Positions 51,210 through 60,349 of a DNA stretch of 64,000 nucleotides are shown here, one piece after another. The notes beneath the pieces are model-generated. The model was not told where the DNA came from, searched no databases, and saw only the letters and a program-made list of their open reading frames with translations. Made by a program: the position numbers and the translations under genes. The DNA is from Bacteroidales bacterium (GTDB taxonomy: Bacteria > Bacteroidota > Bacteroidia > Bacteroidales > WCHB1-69). How positions within the stretch are numbered: the stretch's first letter is position 1; each line of letters starts with the position of its first letter. The DNA is taken from NCBI GenBank assembly GCA_017525505.1, contig JAFXSR010000012.1:235228-299227 (forward strand), in the 5' to 3' direction.

Positions 51210-51349
51210 CAATAATATCAACGTTTTTCAGTGGATGTGCTTGAAATTATTTTGTGTTTATACTCAATAAATTAGAAATTAGATTAAAATAATTTAGTAA
51301 TTATATATAGAAATATTGACTTTGTTTATCTGCTTTACCTGCAGTTACT

Positions 51350-52660
51350 TTATGTTAACTTTCCAATTTTCAAGCCGAGCTTCAAAAACATACTATGTCT
51401 TGCAATGTGGTATGTATATTTGATAGGTGTCCAAGCAAAGGAAAATCGATCATGATTATTTGTCCATTGACAATAAACGAAATAATATCCTATACATACT
51501 GTGAATCTTTCGATATCAACACCTAGGCCAGAATATATGGCATAGCTCGGATTTTTAAAACCCTCCCTTAGAAATTCTACTCCAGGGGATAATTCTACGT
51601 ATGGTTGAATTAATTTGTTGATAGGATAAGAGCCACGTAAATCAAGATGTAATGAGATAGACCACTTAGAATCCGTATCCCAACAATTGCCACTACTATT
51701 CCAGAGGTATTTATCTATAGGCCAACTACGAACTTGACCTATATTTCTGTTAATGTTTGATAATATTCCGATGTATCCGTAATCATATATTCTAATACCG
51801 AAACTCCATGCTAATAAATTCCAACTTGCTTCAAAATGAGTAACTTCATTGTCAATATTTGTACTTGTACTACCTATGAAATCAAGACCCATACAGAAAT
51901 AAGTTTGAAATCTTGTTCCTTTGATAAAAGGTCTGGGGTTATATTGTTTGTTTTTTGTGGGATTATACTGTGCTACATTTTTGGTGGAAGAATAACTTGT
52001 TTTTGATTTTGTCTCTTGATTTGTTTTAAAAACCACTTGTTCCCCATACGCTATACCAACGCTATTGGTGGCGTATGCCCTTACGTAATATTTGCTTTTT
52101 GGGGAGAGATTTGATAAGGTAGAGGAAAAGAACCATTTTGCGGACCCTTTTGTGTGGCTATCATAGATTGTGGGCTTTGCTTTTTTACTCCAGCAAAAAC
52201 CGGTTGAGGTAATCTCCGAACCCCCAGTGGATGATATATCACCAGTGGCCGTAGCTGAATAAGATGTGATGTCGGTGACAGAAATTGTCAAAACGACAGG
52301 CAATGATAAGACTGGTTTTGCTCGTACCAAAAAAACAACTTTATCTTCTACAAATTTTTCCTTCTCCGCCAAAACATCCCACACTATGGTTTTGTGACCT
52401 TCTGCAACACTCTTGCCCACATCTCCGCTAAGATTATGAAGTTCGATGTATGTTTTCCCGCCATCTATTGAAAGGTGCAGCGAAATCTCTGCCTGCTTGT
52501 CCAAATCATACGACACATGAATGGTTTTGTCCACCTGCTGCGCAGTGACATTGGAAACGGTTTGGGAGTATGTTGCCGTTGGTAATATAAAAAGTGCTAA
52601 TAGCCAAATGATTAGTTTGGCAAGAATGTTTTCTGTATGAATTGTAGGATTACTTTTCAT
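51350..52660 (-). CDS. Outer-membrane barrel protein with Fn3-like domain and shared N-terminal domain
   Basis: The 436-residue protein has a signal peptide (about 1-32), then a domain (about 33-113) with VSNVTAQQVDKTIHVSYDLD, SGDVGKSVAEGHKTIVWDVL and VVFLVRA, which recurs almost identically in the 59482 gene. An Fn3-like unit follows (about 118-215; TGFCWSKKAKPTIYDS, YYVRAYATNSVGIAYGEQV), close to the repeats of the giant protein at 56069. The rest (about 245-436) is aromatic-rich alternating strands ending GLKIGKL, likely a beta barrel. It is the last gene of the nine-gene operon. Confidence 0.65.
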   Translation of the reverse strand: MKSNPTIHTENILAKLIIWLLALFILPTATYSQTVSNVTAQQVDKTIHVSYDLDKQAEISLHLSIDGGKTYIELHNLSGDVGKSVAEGHKTIVWDVLAEKEKFVEDKVVFLVRAKPVLSLPVVLTISVTDITSYSATATGDISSTGGSEITSTGFCWSKKAKPTIYDSHTKGSAKWFFSSTLSNLSPKSKYYVRAYATNSVGIAYGEQVVFKTNQETKSKTSYSSTKNVAQYNPTKNKQYNPRPFIKGTRFQTYFCMGLDFIGSTSTNIDNEVTHFEASWNLLAWSFGIRIYDYGYIGILSNINRNIGQVRSWPIDKYLWNSSGNCWDTDSKWSISLHLDLRGSYPINKLIQPYVELSPGVEFLREGFKNPSYAIYSGLGVDIERFTVCIGYYFVYCQWTNNHDRFSFAWTPIKYTYHIARHSMFLKLGLKIGKLT

Positions 52661-52669
52661 GAATACAGG

Positions 52670-53500
52670 TTATATGTCAATCTTTAAGTCATCTGCTTTT
52701 TGAGATTGTTGATTAAGAAAAGATAACAAGTGTTCGAAATCCGGGTAAACTGTTGATATGTCTATCCCCATTAATGCCAACTCTTTTAACAAGCTCTTTT
52801 TACTGTCCTTGTCAATTAATGCCTGATTTTTGTGCCAATTGGGCATTCCCTCAATTTGCTTTTCATGGAATTGATGTTGGGGATTGTCAGATGGTCTTAA
52901 TGGCGCTATAATAAAAGCACCTCTTTGAGCTGTAACCCGATTGTTGTTGTATGGTGATAAAAAGAATTGAGGTGTATATAACTCTTTTTTCCATTTTTCA
53001 AATCTTTCATTGGGAATATTAAGTGATTTCCTTTCAGACTCAATAATCATGTCGTATTCTGTGGAATTAAATATATTTTTCATTACCATATCAGCAATGA
53101 GTTTTGGATAATATTCGTTTTCTTCACCATCAGCACAATAGCAAAAGACTTTCCCATCTTTCTTTTCTTCATCGGAACAAGCAAAAAACAAAGCAATTAA
53201 TGGATTTGATGTTAAATCCAAGAGCCGAGTGTGTAGGCCATAATGTTGTAATACAATCATTTTCTCCAAATTTGTTGGGTACTCCTGAAGATATTTCCAA
53301 GCATACCGAAACGTATCACGCAATAATTTATTCTCATCAGTGCCGGGTTTCCTAAAAATCGAAGGGGTTAGTTTCCATTCTGCATCAGCTTGGCCTCGAA
53401 AGAACAAATGGTCTTGTTGCCATGTAAGATCGGCGACCTGGATATATTTACAATTGCGGACCCATTCAAGATAGGATTCTATTGAGGTTATTTTGTCCAT
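52670..53500 (-). CDS. FRG-domain protein
   Basis: The 276-residue protein lacks a signal peptide and is probably cytoplasmic. The FRG domain is clear: HLFFRGQADAEWKLTPSIFR (about 31-50) and VLQHYGLHTRLLDLTSNPLI with ALFFAC (about 83-108). FRG domains occur in many bacterial and phage proteins; their biochemical role is not settled as far as I know. It follows the unknown gene 53530 by 29 bases and precedes 51350 by 9, deep within the surface-protein operon. It looks more AT-rich than the kor or glycogen genes. Confidence 0.85.
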   Translation of the reverse strand: MDKITSIESYLEWVRNCKYIQVADLTWQQDHLFFRGQADAEWKLTPSIFRKPGTDENKLLRDTFRYAWKYLQEYPTNLEKMIVLQHYGLHTRLLDLTSNPLIALFFACSDEEKKDGKVFCYCADGEENEYYPKLIADMVMKNIFNSTEYDMIIESERKSLNIPNERFEKWKKELYTPQFFLSPYNNNRVTAQRGAFIIAPLRPSDNPQHQFHEKQIEGMPNWHKNQALIDKDSKKSLLKELALMGIDISTVYPDFEHLLSFLNQQSQKADDLKIDI

Positions 53501-53529
53501 AGCGTAATTTAATAAAAAAGTAGAATTAA

Positions 53530-54228
53530 TTAATCTTCTATATATGCGGTTTTTAGAAAATAAACATTAGCTTCCTTGTTAAGGTAAAAAACAAATTTTA
53601 AGTTATGTTCACCAGATCTTATTTTAGAGATGTAATCCGTTTTTATATTTGGATCGTTTTCCAAATCTTGACAAAGAAAGGCTTTAACTAATGCCACCAT
53701 AAAATGATGAATCCAAGACATGCTTTGTTCACCTTTTTTAGTTGTTACAGCAAGTTTTTGGAAGTTGAAGTGCTTGAAAGTGTGAAAAAGACCTCCGATA
53801 AATTCATTTTCCTTGTCTATTCTATAAAAATCCAAGCGCAAAATCCTGTCCCTTTTTAATCCTTTTTCATCGTATTCACCTATGTATGCAAATTTTTCTT
53901 GTGAGAAACTTTCTTTGAATTTTTCAAAAGGCATATTTGCATATAAAGTGTTGTGTAATCCCCTTAAAACATCTATGGTCATTCCTGTGCCAAATAAATT
54001 CGAATTCTGTTTAACAACTTCTAAGAGCCTTTCATTGATGATTAAATCCTCAAAATAACGACAAGGTAAAATGAAATAAGGATGTGCTTTTTCAAATAAT
54101 GCAACCTCCCCACAATGCAATAATTGTATGGCAGGGTGAGCCAACCAGGAATCCTTACCTTCGCTTACCGAAATGCTTTTTGAAATTTCGTCGATGTCGT
54201 TTAAGAATTGTTCTTGAAATTTGTTCAT
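53530..54228 (-). CDS. Protein of unknown family, next to the FRG-domain gene
   Basis: The 232 residues have no signal peptide or TM helix. It starts MNKFQEQFLNDIDEISKSIS. The C-terminal part (QSMSWIHHFMVALVKAFLCQ, KTDYISKIRSGEHNLKFVFY) is a mix of helix and strand. I do not recognise the family. It lies 44 bases after the giant FISUMP gene and 29 before the FRG gene, so the two cytoplasmic proteins are likely co-expressed and may work together. Confidence 0.7.
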   Translation of the reverse strand: MNKFQEQFLNDIDEISKSISVSEGKDSWLAHPAIQLLHCGEVALFEKAHPYFILPCRYFEDLIINERLLEVVKQNSNLFGTGMTIDVLRGLHNTLYANMPFEKFKESFSQEKFAYIGEYDEKGLKRDRILRLDFYRIDKENEFIGGLFHTFKHFNFQKLAVTTKKGEQSMSWIHHFMVALVKAFLCQDLENDPNIKTDYISKIRSGEHNLKFVFYLNKEANVYFLKTAYIED

Positions 54229-54272
54229 TGTTATTCTCTCCCTTTATATAAATTGTTATAATAGATGGTTTC

Positions 54273-56072
54273 TTAATCTTTCACACAGCGGACAGAAAGT
54301 CCACTGTAATTGCCATAACCTGATGCGTTAAATTGGCAATTGTCAGAGGACAAATAGCGTCCCCATGATCCGTCACCAGATGCACTGGTAGTACTCCAAA
54401 AGGTTGCTTGATAACCGAAATCAACATATTCACATAGTCCAAAACTAGCCAATGTGCATCTGCCAGCTGGTAGAGCTGAGAATCCAGTAGCGTTATTGGT
54501 TGACATGTTGTTTCCTATGAGACAATCATTACTATTGTTGATGGGCCAATTTGTAGTTTCTGCCAAAGCCTTAGCAATGAAAGTGGTTTCATTACCGCAT
54601 ATAAAATCATCAATACTACTTACATAATTTGCCATTTGTGTCCATTCCGCATCACTCGGTACATGCCATCCGTTAGGACATATACCTTGTACTCCACTTG
54701 GATTAGATGTGCTTGAAGCAGCTCCGTGCATTACTGCAGCCCAGTTGTATAAATAACCGTATGTGTCTATATTTGAGATATTATTGTCTGGATAATAGCG
54801 GTATGGTGTCATTGAGCTTGTATTATGACTCCAATTGATACTCATTCCATTGGCATAATGTGTGGTTCGTAAGTTTTCTTTCATCCAGCATTGGTTGCCG
54901 ATTTGTACGGTGTGATAAACATGGCCATCATAGTCTGTAAGAGTCGCTGCATTTGGGCAAGGGTCACCACCAAATCTTGTTGTAAAACTCTCCTGATTGC
55001 CATATAATGTAATGTTTGTATTGAGGGTGGCGTATGCTCGTATGTAGAAGGTAGTATTTGAAGAGAGATTTGTAATATTGCTCGTAAATTCTCCAATGCC
55101 GCTGCCATCAATAGTATAATTATCATTGATGGTTGGGTTTTGTGAAGTGCTCCAGCAGAAACCACGGGCAATAATTGTATCCATTCCCCCGTATGTGATA
55201 TTCCCAGCCATCAAAACAGAGTTATTTAAGATATTGCTTGCCGATGCTGTTGTTATTGTCGGAAGTATCATTGGACTTTCATCTCGAAGGCAACGGACAG
55301 AACGTAGATATGTTCCGCTCAAGCTATTCATAAATGTTTGATAAGAAGTGTTAGTCAATTGAAAATACAGACCATGAGTATCACTTGAATAATGTGATCC
55401 TGTAGACGAATAAAAAACTGCTATGGTTCCGAAACCTTCGCCCCCCACACCTGCTGGAACTGCTGAAAAACCTGTTGCATTATTTGCATTTCGATTGTTA
55501 CCTATTGCACAAGTGTTAGAACTACCGTTCCAATATGCAGTCGAGGCTAAAGCCTTAGCAATAGAACTTGCGTCAGTACTATCGCATAAGAATTGGTTCT
55601 GACCACTCACATAATCTGTCAACTGTGCCCATTCCGCCTCACTGGGCATGTGCCAGCCAGTGGGGCAAATACCTTGAACATCTCTTGGATTATTGCTACT
55701 TCCAGTAGCGAGATGCATTGCGGCAGGCCAATTATACAAATAACCGTAAGTGGTTACATTTAGACTGTCTCTATTTGGATACCGGCGCCATGCCAGAAAT
55801 GGATAATATTCAGCTATACTGCTCCAAAGGTATATGTCATCACTATTAGCGTAATGCGTGGTACGAAGATTTTCTTTCATCCAGCATTGCGATCCAATGA
55901 CTACAGTGTTATAAATGTTTCCGTCATAATCCGTAAGTGTAACAGCGTCTTGACAAGATTCTCCGTCAGTGCTTGTCGTAAAACTAATTTGGTTGCCATA
56001 CACTATAGTATTTGTATTATTTGTTACATAAGTTCTTATATAATAAGTCGTTCCAGGAGAAAGATTGGTCAT
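54273..56072 (-). CDS. 3' half of a frameshifted Fn3/FISUMP giant surface protein
   Basis: The open frame runs from an ATG at 56072 (599 codons) but is in fact open further upstream to about 56180. The first residues, MTNLSPGTTYYIRTYVTNN, are the middle of an Fn3-like repeat, so this ATG is not a natural start. Order: end of an Fn3 unit (to about 32), FISUMP domain 1 (about 38-258), one Fn3-like unit (about 262-358; GFCWSTSQNPTINDN), FISUMP domain 2 (about 365-599, ending SVRCVKD). Upstream codons in this frame read CGICWDTIQYPTINSNHT, the missing part of the repeat begun in the 56069 frame. Both halves together are one gene of 4292 bases, one short of a multiple of three. Confidence 0.85.
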   Translation of the reverse strand: MTNLSPGTTYYIRTYVTNNTNTIVYGNQISFTTSTDGESCQDAVTLTDYDGNIYNTVVIGSQCWMKENLRTTHYANSDDIYLWSSIAEYYPFLAWRRYPNRDSLNVTTYGYLYNWPAAMHLATGSSNNPRDVQGICPTGWHMPSEAEWAQLTDYVSGQNQFLCDSTDASSIAKALASTAYWNGSSNTCAIGNNRNANNATGFSAVPAGVGGEGFGTIAVFYSSTGSHYSSDTHGLYFQLTNTSYQTFMNSLSGTYLRSVRCLRDESPMILPTITTASASNILNNSVLMAGNITYGGMDTIIARGFCWSTSQNPTINDNYTIDGSGIGEFTSNITNLSSNTTFYIRAYATLNTNITLYGNQESFTTRFGGDPCPNAATLTDYDGHVYHTVQIGNQCWMKENLRTTHYANGMSINWSHNTSSMTPYRYYPDNNISNIDTYGYLYNWAAVMHGAASSTSNPSGVQGICPNGWHVPSDAEWTQMANYVSSIDDFICGNETTFIAKALAETTNWPINNSNDCLIGNNMSTNNATGFSALPAGRCTLASFGLCEYVDFGYQATFWSTTSASGDGSWGRYLSSDNCQFNASGYGNYSGLSVRCVKD

Positions 56073-58564
56073 ATAATGAGAGAAAGATTCGGAACTATTC
56101 CAATCTGTTGTATGATTACTATTGATGGTCGGATATTGAATGGTATCCCAACAAATACCACATTCGTCAATTGGGTAGATGTATTAATTGTACCGCTGCA
56201 AATGGCAGAAATACTGGTGATATAGGTGGCAGGCAAAGTTGTTACTGAAGGAAGTGTGGTGAATTGAAGATCTGTCCCGTATGCGATTCCAACGCTGTTA
56301 GTGGCGTATGCCCGTACATGATAGACAGTACCAGGGGAAAGATTTGTAAGATTACTTGTAAAACTACCCGTTCCGCTACCATCACTAGTGTGATTATTAG
56401 CAATTGTTGGATTTTGATTGGTACTCCAGCATACACCCCGAGATATTATTGCTGCTCCGCCATTTGAGTTAACTGTACTCCCACAGGTTGCTGTGGTTGT
56501 GCCTATATTTAAAATGTTGTTGGTACTCACTGTAGGAACAATACTGTTAACGGTTACTGTCACACTTGCACTGCCGGTACAGCCATAGCTGTTTGTTCCA
56601 ATTACGGTGTAAGATGTGGTAGAAGTTGGACTGACGGTAATACTTGCTGTCGAGGCATTAGTGCTCCATTGATAACTATTTGCTCCAGAAGCTGAGAGTG
56701 TGGTATTTTGACCATAGTTGATGGTAGTGTTGCCTATGATATTGATATTTACGGTGTTACATAAGGTCGTCAAACTTTTTTGTTCTCCATAACTTGTTCC
56801 AACACTATTGGTGGCGTATGCACGTACATAATAGGTTGTGTTTGGTGTTAGTCCAGTAATATTGCTGGAAAAATTTCCTGTGCCAGTACCGTTGGTGGTA
56901 TGTGAATTATTTATTGTGGGATTTTGCGAAGTGCTCCAACATACACCACGGGCTGTAACGGTAGCTCCGCCGTCAGATGTAACATTCCCGCCGCAGGTAG
57001 CTGCAGATGTGCCAATATTTGAGATGACGTGTGTCGTTACAGTCGGTGCTGTATTAATGGTTACCATAACACTTGCAGAACCAGTGCAACCATAGCTGTT
57101 TGTTCCCACTACTGTATAAGTGGTGTTTGATGTTGGACTGACCGTTATACTTGCCGATGTAGCGTTTGTGCTCCATTGATAACTATTTGCCCCCGATGCT
57201 GTGAGTGTAGTACTTTGTCCATAATTGATGTTAGTATTGCCAGAAACAGCAATGTTAACGACATTGCATAGTGTATTCAATGTTCTCTGTTCCCCATAAC
57301 TTGTTCCTTCGCTGTTGGTGGCATACGCCCGCACATAATATGTGGTGTTTGGGACAAGACCAGTGATACTGCTGGTAAAGGCACCTGTGCCACTTCCATC
57401 AGTGGTATGATTATCACCAATGGTTGGGTTCTGATTAGTGCTCCAGCATATACCACGAGCAGTAACTGTCGCACCACCATCAGAGGTGACATAGCCTCCG
57501 CAAGTAGCGGAGTTATCTGTAATATTGCTTACCACAGAAGTTGTTACAGATGGGATAGTGGCAAGGGTGTTAAATGTCACCTGTTCTCCATATCCTGTAA
57601 TGCTTGCACTACTGGTGGCGTATGCTCTTACGTAATATGTGGTGCCAGGATTCAAGTTGGTCATAATGCTGGTGAAATCCCCAGTTCCGGCACCAACGGA
57701 AGTATGATTTTCATTAATAGTAGGCCCAATTGCGGTGCTCCAGCAAATACCCTTATTCACAATCATGGCCTCTCCGGTATAGTTTACATTGCCACCGCAA
57801 ACGGCAGAAGAGCTTGTAATATTACTAACTTCATTTGTAATAACTGTGGGTGTCAAATTAAAAGGCAGAATGAGGGTTTCACTTTCGTTTTGCCGTTGGG
57901 TAATGGTTTCGCTTTTGTATTCTACTCCGTTAATAACGGTATAACCTGTGTGCTGCAATTCGTCGCCATTATGGAAGGGGTAAATGCCCATGGCTTGGCC
58001 ATTTTTGGCACCAGATTCAAATTCACCGTTTTGGAATGATGCACTAACATGGCAGATAGAATTTTCGGCACCATGGCCATTATTTACCATTTTCAGGTGC
58101 ATTTGCTCATTTTTAACCGTAACCTTCAAAATATATACTTGAGGATTGGTCAGGTTGGCGGAAAACAAGTGTGCCCCAGCAGATAAATTGGCATAATATT
58201 GGCTTATAACCGTCTTGCCCATCAGGTCGAAAATCTCCAATAAAGCATCTGCCCCTTCTCGCAGATAAAGTGTGAAATGGGTGGTGCCATTAAAGGGGTT
58301 GGGAACATTTTGCTCCAATTGTGAGTTGCTTGAATTGCCATAATCAATTATGCCCACACCTCCTAAAACCAAGGTGGTGTCAGGAAAATAGAGCACTTCT
58401 TCCCACAGTTGGTCAAGATTAAAGGTCTTCACATGGTCCAATCTGACATAATGCTGCCCCGTTTGGTCTCTGCCTGTAAATTTAACAGTAAGCGTTTGCG
58501 TATATGCATAGGTGCATAACATCATGCATATTATTACAGCGAATGCTTTGAGTATTTTTTTCAT
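56069..58564 (-). CDS. 5' half of a frameshifted Fn3/FISUMP giant surface protein
   Basis: The 831-codon frame encodes a signal peptide (1-22), a short N-terminal domain (to about 75), and a T9SS-sorting-like beta domain at an unusual N-terminal place (about 84-160; LEQNVPNPFNGTTHFTLYL, IFDLMGKTV). Four full Fn3-like units (about 240-330 onward; GICWSTAIGPTINEN, TYYVRAYATNS) alternate with two Ig/PKD-like units (ANSYQWSTNATSASITVSPT). In the fifth unit the frame slips near 56160-56175: after INTSTQLTN the expected CGICWDT continues one base off. The 53 or so codons before the TGA at 56069 make no sense as a repeat. One inserted base would restore a protein of about 1430 residues. Confidence 0.85.
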   Translation of the reverse strand: MKKILKAFAVIICMMLCTYAYTQTLTVKFTGRDQTGQHYVRLDHVKTFNLDQLWEEVLYFPDTTLVLGGVGIIDYGNSSNSQLEQNVPNPFNGTTHFTLYLREGADALLEIFDLMGKTVISQYYANLSAGAHLFSANLTNPQVYILKVTVKNEQMHLKMVNNGHGAENSICHVSASFQNGEFESGAKNGQAMGIYPFHNGDELQHTGYTVINGVEYKSETITQRQNESETLILPFNLTPTVITNEVSNITSSSAVCGGNVNYTGEAMIVNKGICWSTAIGPTINENHTSVGAGTGDFTSIMTNLNPGTTYYVRAYATSSASITGYGEQVTFNTLATIPSVTTSVVSNITDNSATCGGYVTSDGGATVTARGICWSTNQNPTIGDNHTTDGSGTGAFTSSITGLVPNTTYYVRAYATNSEGTSYGEQRTLNTLCNVVNIAVSGNTNINYGQSTTLTASGANSYQWSTNATSASITVSPTSNTTYTVVGTNSYGCTGSASVMVTINTAPTVTTHVISNIGTSAATCGGNVTSDGGATVTARGVCWSTSQNPTINNSHTTNGTGTGNFSSNITGLTPNTTYYVRAYATNSVGTSYGEQKSLTTLCNTVNINIIGNTTINYGQNTTLSASGANSYQWSTNASTASITVSPTSTTSYTVIGTNSYGCTGSASVTVTVNSIVPTVSTNNILNIGTTTATCGSTVNSNGGAAIISRGVCWSTNQNPTIANNHTSDGSGTGSFTSNLTNLSPGTVYHVRAYATNSVGIAYGTDLQFTTLPSVTTLPATYITSISAICSGTINTSTQLTNVVFVGIPFNIRPSIVIIQQIGIVPNLSLII

Positions 58565-58599
58565 ATCTTGTGTTTCTTATTTTCAAACTTTTTTCATGA

Positions 58600-59469
58600 T
58601 TACATAGCCAAACGCAAACCCACCGCAAACGAATTGTTGGCTTCGGGCAGGCAATTGCGGCATTTGCAGCGGGAATATGCAGCTTCGTAGGAGAAACTGC
58701 CACCACGTACCACCCGTTTCTCTCCGTAAGAAGGACCTGTCGGATTGTCAACATGGGAATATGGATATTCCCCATAATAGTCAGCACACCATTCCCAAAG
58801 ATTGCCGCTCATGTCATATAGTCCTAACTCGTTAGGAGTAAGCATGGCCACAGGATGCATGGCACCATTGGAATTGTCCTTATGCCAAGCCACTGCATTG
58901 GCATTGTTGCTGCCACTGTATAAATAATCATGGGAAACTGTACCACCACAAGCGGCAAATTCCCATTCCGCCTCGGTGGGCAAGCGGAATCGCAAGTTGG
59001 AATAGCTGTTCAGCTTGTTGATAAATTCCAAAGCTTGTGTATAGGAAATGTAATTGGCAGGGTAGTTATCACCTTTGCCGTATTGCTCGTTCCAGAGCTC
59101 ATGGCAGCCCATAATGGTTTGCCACTGTTGCTGTGTTATGGTCGTTTTGGCTATATGGTATTCTGACAAGTAAACACTGTGAGTGGGTCCTTCATCTTCA
59201 ATGCCACTGGAATAGGAACCCATATCGAAAACACCACCATTGATTTTAACCATAGAGGAAGCAATTTCGCGTACTGTCTGTTTCACATTTTCCGGCAGGT
59301 CATTATCATTCCAAACAATGGTTAGATGGTTCACTTTGTCCGCAGGATATAATTTGGAATTCTGATACAGGTAATAGCCCTTGTCAAAATAGGAGTCTTT
59401 CTCGCAGGAGACAGCTATTACGGCTGTCAGGAATAAGATAAAATATAGGATTGGTATTCTGTTTTTCAT
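58600..59469 (-). CDS. Formylglycine-generating-enzyme-like (SUMF1/FGE-sulfatase) lipoprotein
   Basis: The 289-residue protein has a lipobox at AVSC (lipidated C22). From about 70 it is an FGE-sulfatase domain: VKINGGVFDMGSY, HIAKTTITQQQWQTIMG, LRFRLPTEAEWEFAA, LYDMSGNLWEWCADYY, KRVVRGGSFSY and SFAVGLRLAM. True FGE enzymes need a Cys pair near the end; here SRCKCRNC lies at about that position, so activity cannot be excluded, but most bacterial lipoproteins of this kind (GldK-like or otherwise) are structural or ligand-binding. It sits 35 bases before the giant gene and 12 after 59482. Confidence 0.85.
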   Translation of the reverse strand: MKNRIPILYFILFLTAVIAVSCEKDSYFDKGYYLYQNSKLYPADKVNHLTIVWNDNDLPENVKQTVREIASSMVKINGGVFDMGSYSSGIEDEGPTHSVYLSEYHIAKTTITQQQWQTIMGCHELWNEQYGKGDNYPANYISYTQALEFINKLNSYSNLRFRLPTEAEWEFAACGGTVSHDYLYSGSNNANAVAWHKDNSNGAMHPVAMLTPNELGLYDMSGNLWEWCADYYGEYPYSHVDNPTGPSYGEKRVVRGGSFSYEAAYSRCKCRNCLPEANNSFAVGLRLAM

Positions 59470-59481
59470 AGCGAAGCTTAT

Positions 59482-60318
59482 TTATCTGTTTCTCTTTTTA
59501 TTAGGAAGACAAAAGCCTACACCGGCTTTGGCCTCAACCGTTTTGAAATTGGTGGTGACCACTTCTGCCGAAAGGGCGAAGCGTTTAATGTCGAATAAGA
59601 GTCCGAAAGACACATCCACACCATGATAAGTACGGGCGGGATAGCTGTACCAGTGCTGGTCGTAAGTTTGCAAGGTCAGGGTGCGGTAGCCGTAGCCAAC
59701 GCCAAACAGCATGTATAGCGGTTTGCAGGGACGTACCACCAAACCTGCTTGTACGGAGAGACGGGCTGTCTTATGCTTTCCGTTCAACAGGTAGAAATCC
59801 CCGTCAACCAAAGGCTTGTACATGCCTTTGAAGTTGAAATTCGTCATGGCACTGACAAACCATCCCACATTTTTCGCCTGTCCCACTTTGAAGCCATACG
59901 ACCATTGTGGCAGGGGACTGTAGGCGGCGTTTAGGGTAAAGAAGGTGTTGTATGGCATTTCCGCCCGGCGTTTCTTCTTCCATTGTTTTTCCGCATTGCC
60001 ATCCACACGAACCATGAAAACGAAATCATCTCCAACCAATTCCGCCATTTCTTCCAGCACATTCCACACGATTGTTTTTCGGCCGGGACCAATGGTTTTG
60101 CCCACATCTCCACTTACTTGTTTTAGCTCCCGATAGGAATTGCCACCATTAGCGGAGATATAGACGGAAATGTCCGCTGCTTTATCCAAAGAGTAAGAGA
60201 TGTGAATGTTCTTGTCCACCTGCTGTGCAGTAACATTAGAGACATTTTGTGCCCATAGGCTCTGGCAGCATACAGTCACTAATGATAGAATTACAAGTTT
60301 TATTGATAGGCCTTTCAT
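59482..60318 (-). CDS. Outer-membrane barrel protein with the shared N-terminal domain
   Basis: The 278-residue protein has a signal peptide (about 1-23, ending LWAQ) and the N-terminal domain (about 25-105) NVSNVTAQQVDKNIHISYSL, SGDVGKTIGPGRKTIVWNVL, VFMVRV, which the 51350 protein shares. A basic linker (KQWKKKRRAEM) leads to a region of about 150 residues of alternating strands (YGFKVGQAKNVGWFVSAMTN ... VGFCLPNKKRNR), probably a small barrel. No known family is assigned. It follows the caspase-like gene by 31 bases. Confidence 0.65.
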   Translation of the reverse strand: MKGLSIKLVILSLVTVCCQSLWAQNVSNVTAQQVDKNIHISYSLDKAADISVYISANGGNSYRELKQVSGDVGKTIGPGRKTIVWNVLEEMAELVGDDFVFMVRVDGNAEKQWKKKRRAEMPYNTFFTLNAAYSPLPQWSYGFKVGQAKNVGWFVSAMTNFNFKGMYKPLVDGDFYLLNGKHKTARLSVQAGLVVRPCKPLYMLFGVGYGYRTLTLQTYDQHWYSYPARTYHGVDVSFGLLFDIKRFALSAEVVTTNFKTVEAKAGVGFCLPNKKRNR

Positions 60319-60349
60319 TCTTAATTATTCATTCTTAATTCTTAATTAT

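Noticed and set aside
56069..56072. ATGA overlap read as translational coupling of two separate genes
   Set aside because: The second ATG falls inside an Fn3-like repeat whose first half is in the same frame upstream; one frameshifted gene explains it better.
56150..56180. Programmed -1 frameshift in the giant gene
   Set aside because: No X XXY YYZ slippery heptamer or clear downstream structure at the junction; a plain one-base loss is simpler.
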